From Paragorgia papillata (taxonomy: Eukaryota > Cnidaria > Anthozoa > Scleralcyonacea > Coralliidae): a DNA stretch of 64,000 bases. Under the pieces are notes generated by a model, which saw only the letters and a program-made list of their open reading frames with translations, was not told the DNA's origin and ran no database searches. The DNA lies in NCBI GenBank assembly GCA_035771165.1, contig JAWNZC010000345.1, forward strand, positions 1,851,001 to 1,915,000, read 5' to 3'. The translations under genes were made by a program, and so were the position numbers. Shown piece after piece: positions 10,844 to 21,189 of the stretch (position 1 is its first letter; every line of letters begins with the position of its first letter).

Positions 10844-13416
10844 CAGTAGCGTCGAGAGGGGGGGGTAGGCGGGGTAATTACCCCGGGGCCCGGGGCCCGA
10901 AGGGGCCCGCAAAAAATTCAGTCTATGAAGATATATCATATATTATAACATTAATTATCAAAAACTTACCGCTGGGGCCCAGCAAAACCTTGGTATAGTA
11001 AGTTGATCATTGCGGGAAACTTTCTGGTCCTGGCTTAGTATTCGTAATAATAATATAATATTTTGTCAAAACTAACGGAGTTACGGGCCCCAGTCCCAGC
11101 CTAGCAAAATGTGCGGGGACATAAAATTTACGTCAACGGAAATATTTTGTAGCTGCTTTCAGCTTTCTGGACAGAGTAACTAGTAGACAAGTCAAGGCAA
11201 AACGTAGGGCCCCACCGCCTCAGTGATAAGCTAACTTTAGTTGGATTTGATTACTTGAACTTTGAATCTGAGGACTTGCATTTCGTGGATCATCGCTCAG
11301 GATTGGCGACGTTCACAATGGTAATTTTCTTGGTTTGTTAGAACTCCTAGCACATTATGACCCTCTACTAGAAGAGCACGTCACCAAAGTCAAAGTAGCG
11401 CAACAAAAAGGAGAACGATTGCAAGCTCACTACCTTTCACCAGAATCGCAAAATGAGTTCATTGGCTTCTGTGCTGCTAATGTTAGGAGATACGTTTTGG
11501 ATGAACGAGAGCATGCAAAGTACTACTCCGTCATGGCTGATGCCACCCCAGATGCTAGCCATATAGAACAAACGACATTCATCCTGAGATACCTGACAAG
11601 AGAGAACGAGAGTTACGTGGTCCGAGAACGCTTTTTGGCCTTCGTTGATTGCTGCCATAAAACGGGGATTGAGATTGCCAATCTAATCCTGGAAACACTG
11701 AATGGATATGGCATACCAATCGCTGATTGTCGTGGGCAAGGCTACGACAACGCTGCAAATATGTCTGGCAAATACAACCGTGCTCAACAGCATATCCTTA
11801 CCATCAACCCCTTGTGCTTATACTCTCCTTGTGGCTGCCATTCATTAAATCTGTGTGGAGCGGATTCTGCTGCAAGCTGCACCGTGGTCCGTGGCTGTTA
11901 CCTACTTTGGCATGGTCCAAACAGTCTACAACCTTTTTTCCAGTAGTCCTCAACGATGGCAGATTTTACAACGTCACATCGCATGCTCTCTGCATGGCTT
12001 GTCTGGCACAAGATGGACGGATCGTGTTGCTAGTGTCCAACCATTCGCAGCTCATCTACCTGGCCTAAAACTGGCACTACAAGAGCTCCTGTCTCTGAAT
12101 CTTACTCCGAAGACAGCAACAGATGTAAATGCATGGGTCCATAAAGTACGTGTCATCGTTCACCTGCCTTGTAATGTCTTCCGTGTGGTTAAAAGTCCTA
12201 GTAGCTATTGACCAAAGGAACCAAATCATCCAAGCAAGGAAAGCAACAATTGATGTCGAAGTGTCAAACTTAAAGAGTCTACTTAAAGACCTTAAAGAGC
12301 TGCGCGAGAAATGGCCTTTGGTTTTAAAGGAATGTAAATTAGTGGCCAATGCTGCGAACATTTCAACAGAATTTCCATCAAAGCACAAAAGAAGGCGAAG
12401 AGCAGCTTTTTTCAACGGACCTCAAGATGAGGAAATGGAGGAATCAACTACTGATGATCGAAGTGCTGAGAGCGAAGAGGAGCGTGCATTCAAGCAGAAT
12501 GTATTTTACGTCATCGTGGATTCTGTAATAGCAGGCTTAACAACACGCTACGATTCCGCAAACAGCATCAATGATCTCTATTGCTTTCTTTGGCAGTATT
12601 TGCAACTATCGGAAGACCAAATTCTTCAGGCTTGTGAAGTTTTGGGAAAGAAGTATCCCGATGATATTTCCCAAAACGAGTTGGGAGAAGAGGTGCTACA
12701 TCTTAAAGCCATCCATAGCGCTAATTTTGGAAAAGAATCTTTGGGTCCTCTTAAGCTTTTGAACACTATCAGAAATTTCAAGTTGGACGAGATCTTCTGC
12801 AATGTCTGTACTGCGTTGAGGATGTTCTGCACCTTGCCCGTTACCGTAGCCTCCGCTGAACGTTCGTTTAGTAAGCTGAAACTCATCAAGAACTTTTTGA
12901 GAAGCACTATGGGTCAAGGAAGACTGAACGATCTCGCAATGTTGAGCATCGAGGCTGAACTTGCAAAGCGTATTGACTTTCAAGACATTATCAGTGACTT
13001 TGCTGTCAAGAAGGCACGCAAAGCTTCTTGCTAAAACTACACTGACGTTTCAAGACCGTAGTATTGTACAAACTGTAATCTGTTTATTTTTAATATTTGC
13101 TTTTTATGTTTTTGACTGTTGTTAAGAAGGCAAGCAAAGCTTTTTTGCGAACCAAGCCTACAAAGTATATTAACTGCAATAACTGAAGAAAGTAGTATTA
13201 GAAATGACAAAGATTCAGAGACTATATTATCTGCTTTTTGACAGTTTTTCTACGTAACGTATTTTATAAGTGAATAAATCACCAAAGAAAATGCGAATGC
13301 GATGGTTTGCGTTTGGTTTGTTCACTTCACAATAACGCTATTGAAACTAAAAATATCGGAGGGGGGCCCGCACGCAAATTATGACCCGGGGCCCGTTCTG
13401 GCTCTCGACGGCCCTG
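10844..13416 (+). mobile_element. hAT transposon copy, 2573 bp
   Basis: The termini are CAGTAGCGTCGAGAG and, inverted, CAGGGCCGTCGAGAG, followed on both sides by GGGCCC-rich subterminal DNA. An exact 8-bp duplication GTTATTTC flanks it, the hallmark of hAT insertion. It encloses a degraded transposase (11270-13034). The copy looks fairly young because the duplication is intact. Confidence 0.92.
11270..13034 (+). pseudogene. hAT transposase, N-terminally truncated with two frameshifts
   Basis: The reading frame begins within the family core (HFRGSSLRIGDVHNGNFLG, about 11270-11330) and continues through MADATPDASH, typical of the DUF4371-type hAT/ZMYM-like RNase H-like core (first acidic residue). 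It shifts frame near 11880-11900 to continue with GTRWTDRV, and again near 12140-12190. The last block (to 13034) ends with the hAT dimerisation region: PVTVASAERSFSKLK, then LRSTM and RLNDLAMLSIE. The zinc-finger N-terminus is absent. In life it would cut and paste hAT elements; this copy cannot make a full protein. Family assignment is firm, subfamily is not. Confidence 0.88.
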
Positions 13417-13424
13417 GTTATTTC
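13417..13424. repeat. hAT target site duplication, right (GTTATTTC)
   Basis: Identical to 10836-10843 and adjacent to the right terminus. Confidence 0.9.
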
Positions 13425-13455
13425 AATACATTTCAGTAGTTTCGGCCGGGGATTT

Positions 13456-13828
13456 AAGCCCCGCACAGACGACCAAGTTTTTCTTGACAAGTTCCTTGGT
13501 AGCTTTCCTTGCTCGTGTGTACGATGAACAATTTTCCCCGGCCAAACATTTTCCTTGACAATTTATAATTGCTCGTGTGTACGGTTGGACAAGTTTTCCT
13601 TGACGGCAATGGTCGCGTAATATTAAGCTTCGGAGATGATGATCTTGTCAAGTTTTCCTTGACGACTATACACACGAACAATTTTCCTTGTTCAAAAGCT
13701 GGCATGACCAGCTTTTGAACAAGGCTCCTTGTCAAGGAAAAACTTGTCAATTTGTGTCGTACACACGAACAAATAAAACTTGGCAAGGAAAAACTTGGCA
13801 GGGAAAACTTGGTCGTTTGTGCGGCGCT
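13456..13828. mobile_element. MITE with CCCCGCACAGACGACC ends (copy 1)
   Basis: Inverted ends CCGCACAGACGACCAAGTTT / AACTTGGTCGTTTGTGCGG. The internal sequence is rich in TTGTCAAGGAAAA motifs and contains a hairpin at AAAAGCTGG...CCAGCTTTT. A reverse-oriented copy lies at 19098-19460. Confidence 0.75.
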
Positions 13829-13877
13829 TTCCCAACTGTCCTTAATAGCGGGGTGTCCGCCAAGCGAGGGTTGACTG

Positions 13878-14278
13878 TAGTTCGAAGACTTTTTAAGATC
13901 CAAGAACGGAAACTCAGAATAATCTCAAATTCTAAATTTCAAAACTTCACCAGAAGAGTGCTTCCGGTTTGACTCTACTAAATACCACAAATTTTCTCCG
14001 GGTTCTTCGATTTTCTCCTTATTATATCCCTTTGACTCCTAAGCACGCCTGTAGACGCACCAGACCTTTAGTATTTTACTCTGGCTAACGCCAGACGATT
14101 TTACTCGTCAAGGGAAGATCCCTGGTATAGTCAAGGGGCTAAAACCTTGTCTCAATTAATGCTTCGTAACACTGGATCAACGAGGCATATCCCACACTGC
14201 ACTTTTAAAGAGAACAGTTCAGATTTGGTCCATGAGGTTATTCAGTCTAAGTAAAGTTAGTCTATACTTTATATAGTT
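13878..14278. other. intergenic with dispersed-repeat fragment
   Basis: 14095-14120 (CCAGACGATTTTACTCGTCA) is an inverted fragment of the repeat seen in full at 37815-37926. Otherwise no feature is seen. Confidence 0.45.
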
Positions 14279-14480
14279 TTAAGCCCTAATCAAACGAGAA
14301 CGCAATTCATCGCAAGTTGGCAGTCACGCTATCTCAGCCAGCCGCTCTGAATAGTTTCCCGAAAATATCATGTACCAATGACAAAGTTAAAACTTGCTTA
14401 AAACACTCATGAAACCTTTATTTTGTTAATTTGGGTGTTTGAACGAGCGCCACAGAAATTTCTGACTGCTAGGGCTTTAG
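14279..14480. mobile_element. TTAA MITE (copy C, right end damaged)
   Basis: TTAAGCCCTAATCAAACGAG starts it. The body matches the 34627 copy, but the right inverted end is reduced to GACTGCTAGGGCTTTA. Confidence 0.7.
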
Positions 14481-14693
14481 TTTAAGTTCTCTAAACCCTC
14501 TACCAGGACTAGTGATACGATCAATGAACACCAATGATGTAATCGGTTATTCGATGTTACCCCAGCGTTTTATATTCTGCCTGTGACTTCGCATCATTTA
14601 TAGTTCGTTTTTTTTTGGGTTTTTTTTATATTTAATTTTTAAAAGATCTAAAATAGTAAAGTGGTATAGGCTTTTATTTTATTGATTATATTT

Positions 14694-14810
14694 GCAAAGT
14701 TCATTCAAATTTTACTAACAATAAACTACACGACACAAGTATTCTATATAGGATATACAGTATATACATTTAAGAAAGAACGGAATAGTTAGATAGTGTC
14801 CCGATGCACT
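14694..14810. repeat. direct repeat, first copy
   Basis: CAAAGTTCATTCAAA...ACTAACAATAAACTAC...GGATATACAGTATATA through GGAATAGTTAGAT is found again at 15582-15725, where a TA run has expanded. It is followed by CGTT/CATT tetranucleotide repeats at about 14807-14855. Confidence 0.8.
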
Positions 14811-15374
14811 CGTTCGTTCATTCGTTCGTTCGTTTATTCATTAGTTTGTTCGGGAGTCGGGACTTCGTTCATGCATATTATAGCAAGCGACGTTTTTGAC
14901 GCTAAACAAAGCACTGCTTTTTAGACATGTCATGTTTGTATATTAGAACTGTATAATCTCACATGCTGTTGAAAACTCACGCATCTATATACACAGTCTA
15001 ATAAAACAGTATAACCAACTTCCACTTAATTTTGTTTTGACGAATGATTCCCGCTCAGCCTTATACGCGCAATCATATATATAAATCGTAGTTAAAATAT
15101 GAGCGGCCGATCTTTATGGGCATTTACAATGGCCGAGCCGAACTTATCAAATTCTAAGTGTATATGATGAATACTTTGTTTAAGAGTTGTAAGAAACATT
15201 ATAAGATAAGATCATTTTAACTAAAAAAACTGAATTTGAGCCGCTAATGTCTAATAACTTTGATAAAACATTGATGTTTTATTAATCAATGTTGTTTTAA
15301 CAGTATTTACAAACACCTGATTAAGTTCTTTTGGATTTTCCTTATGAATTATTAATGATTTGATAAATATATTT
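14811..15374. other. intergenic, AT-rich
   Basis: Only a short CATTGATGTTTTATTAATCA hairpin near 15270-15300 stands out. No coding signal. Confidence 0.4.
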
Positions 15375-15578
15375 AGGGCCTGCATGTTTACATGAGCCGG
15401 CCGCTAGCCCGGTTAACTCGGAACTCACGGCGCGATTGATTAGGATCTCACTGTGGATTTGAAACTCGCATAAACTTAAATGTACAAGAAGAATTGGTTT
15501 AGTTTAGTTTAGATGTAAACGAATCCTAACGTTGATTAAAATCTCCTTTTGCAATCCCGACTCATGTAAACAGCCCCT
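15375..15578. mobile_element. small MITE with CATGTTTACATGAG ends
   Basis: AGGGCCTGCATGTTTACATG at the left and CTCATGTAAACAGCCCCTT at the right are inverted, 204 bases apart, without coding content. Confidence 0.5.
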
Positions 15579-15581
15579 TAC

Positions 15582-15649
15582 AAAGTCCATTCAAAGTTTA
15601 CTAACAATAAACTACATACAAGTATTCTATAGGACCTATAGGATATACA

Positions 15650-15689
<40 letters not shown>

Positions 15690-15725
15690 TTAAGAAAGTC
15701 GGAATAGTTAGATAAATAGTGTCCA
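15582..15725. repeat. direct repeat, second copy, with (TA)n
   Basis: Same unit as 14694-14810. The TA microsatellite at about 15651-15686 is an expansion of the ACAGTATATA segment. Confidence 0.8.
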
Positions 15726-16593
15726 GATTTAGGTGACATGCACAATGAGCGTTGAGGTATCAAACCTAACCCGCGGACAAGAAACTAATACAGTAATAGT
15801 CCACAAGCATAGTATATGAACTTCATGTGGTCGAACCACAGCGATCAGTACTCGCTCAATCGTTCCCCCATTAACCATTTGGCCGAGGATACAGTGAACG
15901 TAAATGTTATAACCGAATGCTTTTTACTTATTCTTTTTTAAGTAATCACAATATACCTTCTATTAACCATCTTAAATAGTTTATCACACAAGCTTACCTT
16001 AAGTGTTCTTCGAATTTGGCAGAGGCAAAAAGATTTCCTGAACTCAGAAATTGTCCTCAAGTTTGTTTCGTTGCTGCGCAAACGATCAAAACTGTTAAGT
16101 GAAGAGCTGAAGGCAACGGATATCGTTTATATAGTACTCATTACGGACCCTGCAGAGACGTGCGTCACCCCGGATTGCAAGTTTTAGTAAACGCCTTTTC
16201 AACGCAAAACATCCCTTGACGTACAACCATACGTAATTGAAACAAAACAACTTCTTTAGATTGCGTTGTCATGCCTGTCACCTGGGTGTTTGCGACCCAA
16301 CTAAAATACATAATACTTTCATTTGGGGGAAACTTCAAACTTTAAAATTGTAAAAATATTGTGTTGAGGAATTGAAGCTTGTATAATAACGACAAAGCTC
16401 TTTTTTTATGGCAAGTATCTTAAACATTCCTTTGCGTGCGTCTTGTTAAATTAGCATTTTCACCGCCCCGTTTGTAATTAACAAAGAATCTTTAAATTGT
16501 TTCGTAAAGAGGTTGGAATGGGAAACTTTATATATAAAAGCATATACCTAAAGAAAGCTATTTGTAGAAACGTATAATGTTGTAATGGATACA
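15726..16593. other. intergenic, no recognised feature
   Basis: AT-rich unique-looking sequence. I see no gene, RNA or repeat structure. Confidence 0.4.
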
Positions 16594-16598
16594 CGCGT

Positions 16599-16873
16599 CG
16601 GGGGCGGATCCAGGATTTTTTTAAAGAGGGGGTTGACACCTCTAGGGGGGTCCGGGGTATGCTCCCCCGGAAATGTTTTGATTTCTGATACCCTGAAATG
16701 CTATTTCCTGCATTTTGGGGACAATATTAGGATGAGAAATAGTGATTTTTATACACTATACACTAAACACAATTTATATATTATATATATAATACAATAT
16801 GCCGTTCAAAGAATACATATATAACAGGCCAAGGGGGGGTTGCAACCCCCATAACCCCCTGGATCCGCCCCTG
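16599..16873. mobile_element. CAGGGG-type MITE with 5-bp duplication CGCGT
   Basis: The left end GGGGGCGGATCCAGG and right end CTGGATCCGCCCCTG are inverted. CGCGT occurs immediately outside both (16594-16598 and 16874-16878). 275 bp, non-coding. Confidence 0.8.
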
Positions 16874-16878
16874 CGCGT

Positions 16879-17499
16879 ACGTGTGCAACCATGCATTTAT
16901 GTCAAAACACTATAGTTTTCTCACGAACAATTGCTATGAATGACGACATGCCGAAACAACATGACGAAAGCAGTAGACGACAATTTATTTGAACTGAACT
17001 AATAAATACTATATAGGCACCCTGATTTCTGGGCAAATTAGCGGCAGGAAAATATTTACACAGCTTGTTTTACGTAATCCATGGATTATTTAAGTAATAG
17101 ATAAATCCCGAGAACGAGGGATGTATGCTATATAAAGACCCGAGGACGCGCAGCGTCCGATCTTAAGTTTTGATCTATTTTTTCCACCTTGGACAAAAGT
17201 CTTTATACGATATAAAGACCTCGGAAGAACAAAGAAAACCGACTCGATAATAAATTAAGGCATATTAAATTAAGTAATAATGAGTGTCTACAACGTCGTC
17301 GAGACCTGCAGTGGGGCCCTTTTTGTCATTATTTGACTGACGTCATGGTGCGCCCTCGTGCTAAATCAGATTTAAGGAAAAAATGTATATAATTGTAGTA
17401 TTAATTAACAATTGCAACCCCTAAAGTTGTATAACTCGTTAGTATTTATAAAGTGTAAGTTAGCGGAAATACCACCTCAGTTGCCCATTCAAATCACTG
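16879..17499. other. intergenic
   Basis: Contains a decayed inverted pair around TATATAAAGACCCGAGG (about 17140-17220), a theme that recurs in the EIF3B introns. No gene is seen. Confidence 0.4.
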
Positions 17500-18172
17500 A
17501 CTTGTCGCCAAGAGCATTAGTGATTTATTACATCTGTCATTGCCGTTTAGATCCGACGTCACGTATCAGGATAGACTCGTAAAAACAGGACTTCTACCTC
17601 TGTCCTACTGGCAAGAGTACCTTGACTTAGTATACCTCTTTAAACGTTTACGTATTGCAAGTGACCCTTACATTTCTGTTAAGTCCTCTAACCGTGTAAC
17701 CAGGCGCTCTAACCAAAAAAATGAAATTATTTTAAATATTCCTAAAGTAAACACTCTAACTTTTCAGAACAGCTTTTATTGTAGAGCACCAAGAATTTTC
17801 AACTCCCTGCCATCACACATTTGCGAAATGTCAACCTCTCTATTAGTCAATTTAAATCTAAACTGTTAGAATACTACCAGCACGCAACCGAACACGTATA
17901 CAATGTTGAAACTCCACAAACTTTTAAAACCGTCTGTGTAAAATGTCACTCGTGCCGTCCTCTGTCCGGTCTTCTTGTTAAAATGTGCTGTTAATTTATG
18001 TATTCACGAGTCTTAGGTTAGAAGTTACTATTTATATTTATGTTTTAATGTTTTTCATATTAATTTTGTATTTTGGGGATCCCGTAATGGAGCCACAAGC
18101 TCTGTGGGACTTCCCTGCCATTTTTGGCCAAGCTTGTAAATAAATAAATAAATTAATAAAATAAATAAATCT
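17500..18172 (+). mobile_element. 5'-truncated non-LTR retrotransposon (LINE) 3' end
   Basis: The frame at 17540-17866 reads RLVKTGLLPLSYWQEYLDLV ... PRIFNSLPSHI, the typical C-terminal tail of CR1/L2/RTE-like reverse transcriptase proteins. It is followed by a 3' UTR and an A-rich TAAA-repeat tail at about 18135-18170. Only the 3' end was copied, as is usual for LINEs. Confidence 0.75.
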
Positions 18173-18349
18173 GCATGCACGTCATGCAGTACTCCGGTGT
18201 ATAGATGTCGTGTATAGCGATCCCGTGGCGCGCGACGACCGCTTACTCTATTCGATGATCATGAAATGCGAGTCATTGATTCCATTCAGACTGTTCAGAC
18301 GCAGGTCACGTTCTTTTTAGTCGGGAAAAAAATCCTCACGCGTCCCTAA

Positions 18350-18605
18350 ATCTATTACGTCCACACGTATCTAGCACGTATCCGGATTTTTTTGAAAATG
18401 CAATTTTTTTGTTACGGATTGGCCTTCCGTCCACACGTAAACGATGACGCGGTTATCAAAAACGTTTTTTTAAGACGGTTTCCAAAGTGGAACGTTTTGA
18501 AAACGCCGTTTCCCTGTTCTCGTGTGGAAGCGGATTTTTTTGGAAACGGATAAAAAAAGTTGCGTTTTCAAAAAAATCCGGATACGTGTGTTGACACAAG
18601 GTTTA
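18350..18605. mobile_element. foldback MITE with CACACGTATCCGGATTTTTT-like ends
   Basis: GTATCCGGATTTTTTTGAAA at 18378-18397 is mirrored by TTTTCAAAAAAATCCGGATAC at about 18567-18587. A decayed relative is at 930-1046. Confidence 0.6.
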
Positions 18606-19090
18606 AGATAAGGAAGACTTCTAAATGACAGTCGAATCGGATCAAAAAACGAAAAACGTGTTCGGTTGATGTTTGCACGGATAATCCGATCTGTTAGGAA
18701 CTTAGGAACACTATTTTCGCCGTTTAGGAACACTTTTTTCACCGCATTACTCTACGCTCTATTCTATAGTCTATATATAGTCTATAAATCGCTGCAACAT
18801 TAAACCCCTATATGTTGAAGAGCTCAAAAAAGCTCAAGAAGCCTTCTCCGGACTTTCACGCATGCGTATCAAGTCATTTTCAAGTGAAACTGTGTTAAAA
18901 TGAAGTCGAATCGTGGATTGACTTCAGCTATCCGTTTCGATCAGATCGAAAACTTTTAATCGTCTTCATGTAAACACAACAATGTGTAATGATGTATGTA
19001 ATAAGTAATGATTTATTTAACGTCGCAAGCACATGATGTGGTCGCCCAATCATCCGAGCCAGGGGCTCATGTTAAAAGTGCACCACATAA
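18606..19090. other. intergenic
   Basis: No gene or clear repeat. Confidence 0.4.
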
Positions 19091-19097
19091 AGCCCCG

Positions 19098-19460
19098 CAC
19101 AGACGACCAAGTTTTCCTTGCCAAGTTTTTCCTTGACAAGTTTTATTTGTTCGTGTGTACGACACAAATTGACAAGTTATTCCTTGACAAGGAGCCTTGT
19201 TCAAAAGCTGGTCACGCCAGCTTTTGAACAAGGAAATTTGTTCGTGTGTATAGTCGTCAAGGAAAACTTGACAAGATCATCTCCGAAGCTTATTACGCGA
19301 TCATTGCCGTCAAGGAAAACTTGTCCAACCGTACACACGAGCAATTATAACTTGTTAAGGAAAAATTGGAAAATTGTTTGAAAAAAACGTGTTCATCGTA
19401 CACACGAGCAAGGAAAGTTGCCAAGGAACTTGTCAAGAAAAACTTTGGTCGTCTGTGCGG
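19098..19460. mobile_element. MITE with CCCGCACAGACGACC ends (copy 2)
   Basis: Reverse-oriented relative of 13456-13828 with the same ends, the same AAAAGCTGG/CCAGCTTTT hairpin and the same TTGTCAAGGAAAA motifs. Confidence 0.75.
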
Positions 19461-19490
19461 GTCGTGTGTAACGTGTTGAGAAACAACATG

Positions 19491-19885
19491 CAGGGGCGCA
19501 ACTAGGGGGGGGGGGTTGGGGGGTTGCAACCCCTGCCCTTTTTAACCCCTGCCCTTTTTGTGAGACCTCTAATACTAGGTTAGACATTAGATAAACAGAT
19601 AATTAATCGTGTTGTAGCACGCAATACAATTCTCCGCAATAATGCGAGACCAAAATAAACATTTCCGCAACTGAAAATACGAGAAAAGCGTCCTAAAAAT
19701 GCAGGAAACGCCGTTTCAGAGACCTAAAATTCAAAAAATTTCCGGGGGCCATGCCCCCGGACCCCCCTAGAATCTCTGCTTCCCACACCACTGCCTTCTA
19801 GTCCCAAATTGTTTAGAATACTGAACGACTTTGCCCTTTTTTTGCGTTCAACCCCTGCCCTCGAAATTTTCTAGTTGCGCCCCTG
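19491..19885. mobile_element. CAGGGG-type MITE with 5-bp duplication ACATG
   Basis: CAGGGGCGCAACTAG and CTAGTTGCGCCCCTG are perfect inverted ends. ACATG flanks both sides (19486-19490, 19886-19890). The subterminal AACCCCTGCCCTTTTT motif is repeated. Confidence 0.85.
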
Positions 19886-20087
19886 ACATGGGAAGTTTCA
19901 TGTACATAGCTAAGCTAGGCGTTACTTCGTATTGCGTAAATGAGATTAAAATATTAGTTCGATATGTGGTCGTGACATGTCATAGCATTAACGTCACCGG
20001 TAATTGGTCATTAATTTGGTGGATATTAAACGAAGCAACAATACCAAACTTTCCGGCCAACCTCGATAAAAGTGTCTCAAAAACACC

Positions 20088-20998
20088 GTTGATGGCATTT
20101 GTTGTTACAAGCAGGCAACCATGCTAAATCGCAACGGATAGTATATACGTTGAAGGTGAGGGATGTTGACAGCCGTAATTATTGAGTTATATACTAAAAT
20201 TTAGAGCTTTTTGAAAGCACAATGTGATGGATGGGATATCTGTAAAGTGCTGCCTATTTACGTTTGTGTTTTATTTGTATTAGCTAAATTCAGAATGCTA
20301 TCCAATCAGCGTGCCTCTAGTTTTGCTTAACCTAATTCGCATAACACACAATCATAAACAAACAAGAAATATGGTGTGAATACACCTAAATATAATACTT
20401 CGCAGAAAGGCCACAAAAAGGTAAGCTTGCCAAGAATCAGAAATTTATTAGATCTGGTAGCTACAGGAAGTCTCATATTCGTAAATTACTTCGTTTTATT
20501 TTGGTAATTTGCCGGTACCGCCATCTATCTACTATTATAAAGCTGAGCTTTTGTACTATAGTATAGTATTGCTCATAATATCCTTAGACATTTAACTCAC
20601 CGGTTCAACAGTACTATCTTGTGATACACGGAAGGCAACCGGCCTAGTCATCTTGATCAATGTCTAAGCTACATTTCTATGCTGGTTGCCTGCTTGTAAC
20701 AAAACGTTTTCAGATTGTTGTGGCTGTTCTTCTAAGTGTTATATTTAGGCGAATTTGCGCCATGTTTCTTGCTTGTTTATAATTGTGAGCTATGCGAATG
20801 AGAATAATCAGAACTTCAGGCACGCTGATTGGATAGCATTCTGAATTTGTAATTCAAATAATACACAAACGTAAATAGCTCGAAATTTTAGTATATAAAT
20901 CAATAATCACGACTGCCAACACCCCTCACCTTCAAAGTATACACTATCCGATATGATTTAGCATGGTTGCCTGCTTGTAACAAAAAATGCCATCAAAA
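20088..20998. mobile_element. 0.9-kb foldback element
   Basis: TTGATGGCATTT...GTTACAAGCAGGCAACCATG at the left is mirrored at 20955-20998. Matching inner arms (AGAATGCTATCCAATCAGCG at 20291-20310 versus inverted 20824-20845) show that the two halves pair over much of their length. GGTTGCCTGCTTGTAACAAAA also appears a third time near 20684. No coding content. Confidence 0.7.
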
Positions 20999-21189
20999 GT
21001 AATGTTTTGAAGCCTTGGTCGACCCTCTAATAATTGAGGCTCTTTCTTTTCCTCTATGAAGACAGAGTCAAGTGGATTATTAAAAAAGCACCTCCGGTAT
21101 CATCATTCCATTGTTGAGAATTTAGACACCTAAAAAGCCCAAAATCACTGGAGTCTTCTTTTTTTTTTAAATTTGCCAAAGTCTTTCGA

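Larger units (their letters stand above)
10354..13877. mobile_element. older transposon remnant enclosing hAT and MITE
   Basis: CAGTCAACTCTCGTTATAGC with CGGACACC at the left is mirrored by GGTGTCCG...GCGAGGGTTGACTG at the right, followed by TA. The ends look like Tc1/mariner-Tigger-type termini. Further GTGTCCG / TAATAGCGAG motifs at 10730-10838 suggest an internal or second terminus, so the outer limits are tentative. No transposase of its own is visible. Confidence 0.5.

Noticed and set aside
14165..14195. Second U15-like guide (ATCAACGAGGCAT)
   Set aside because: Only a partial guide match (GAGGCATATC), with no box D and no box C at proper spacing.
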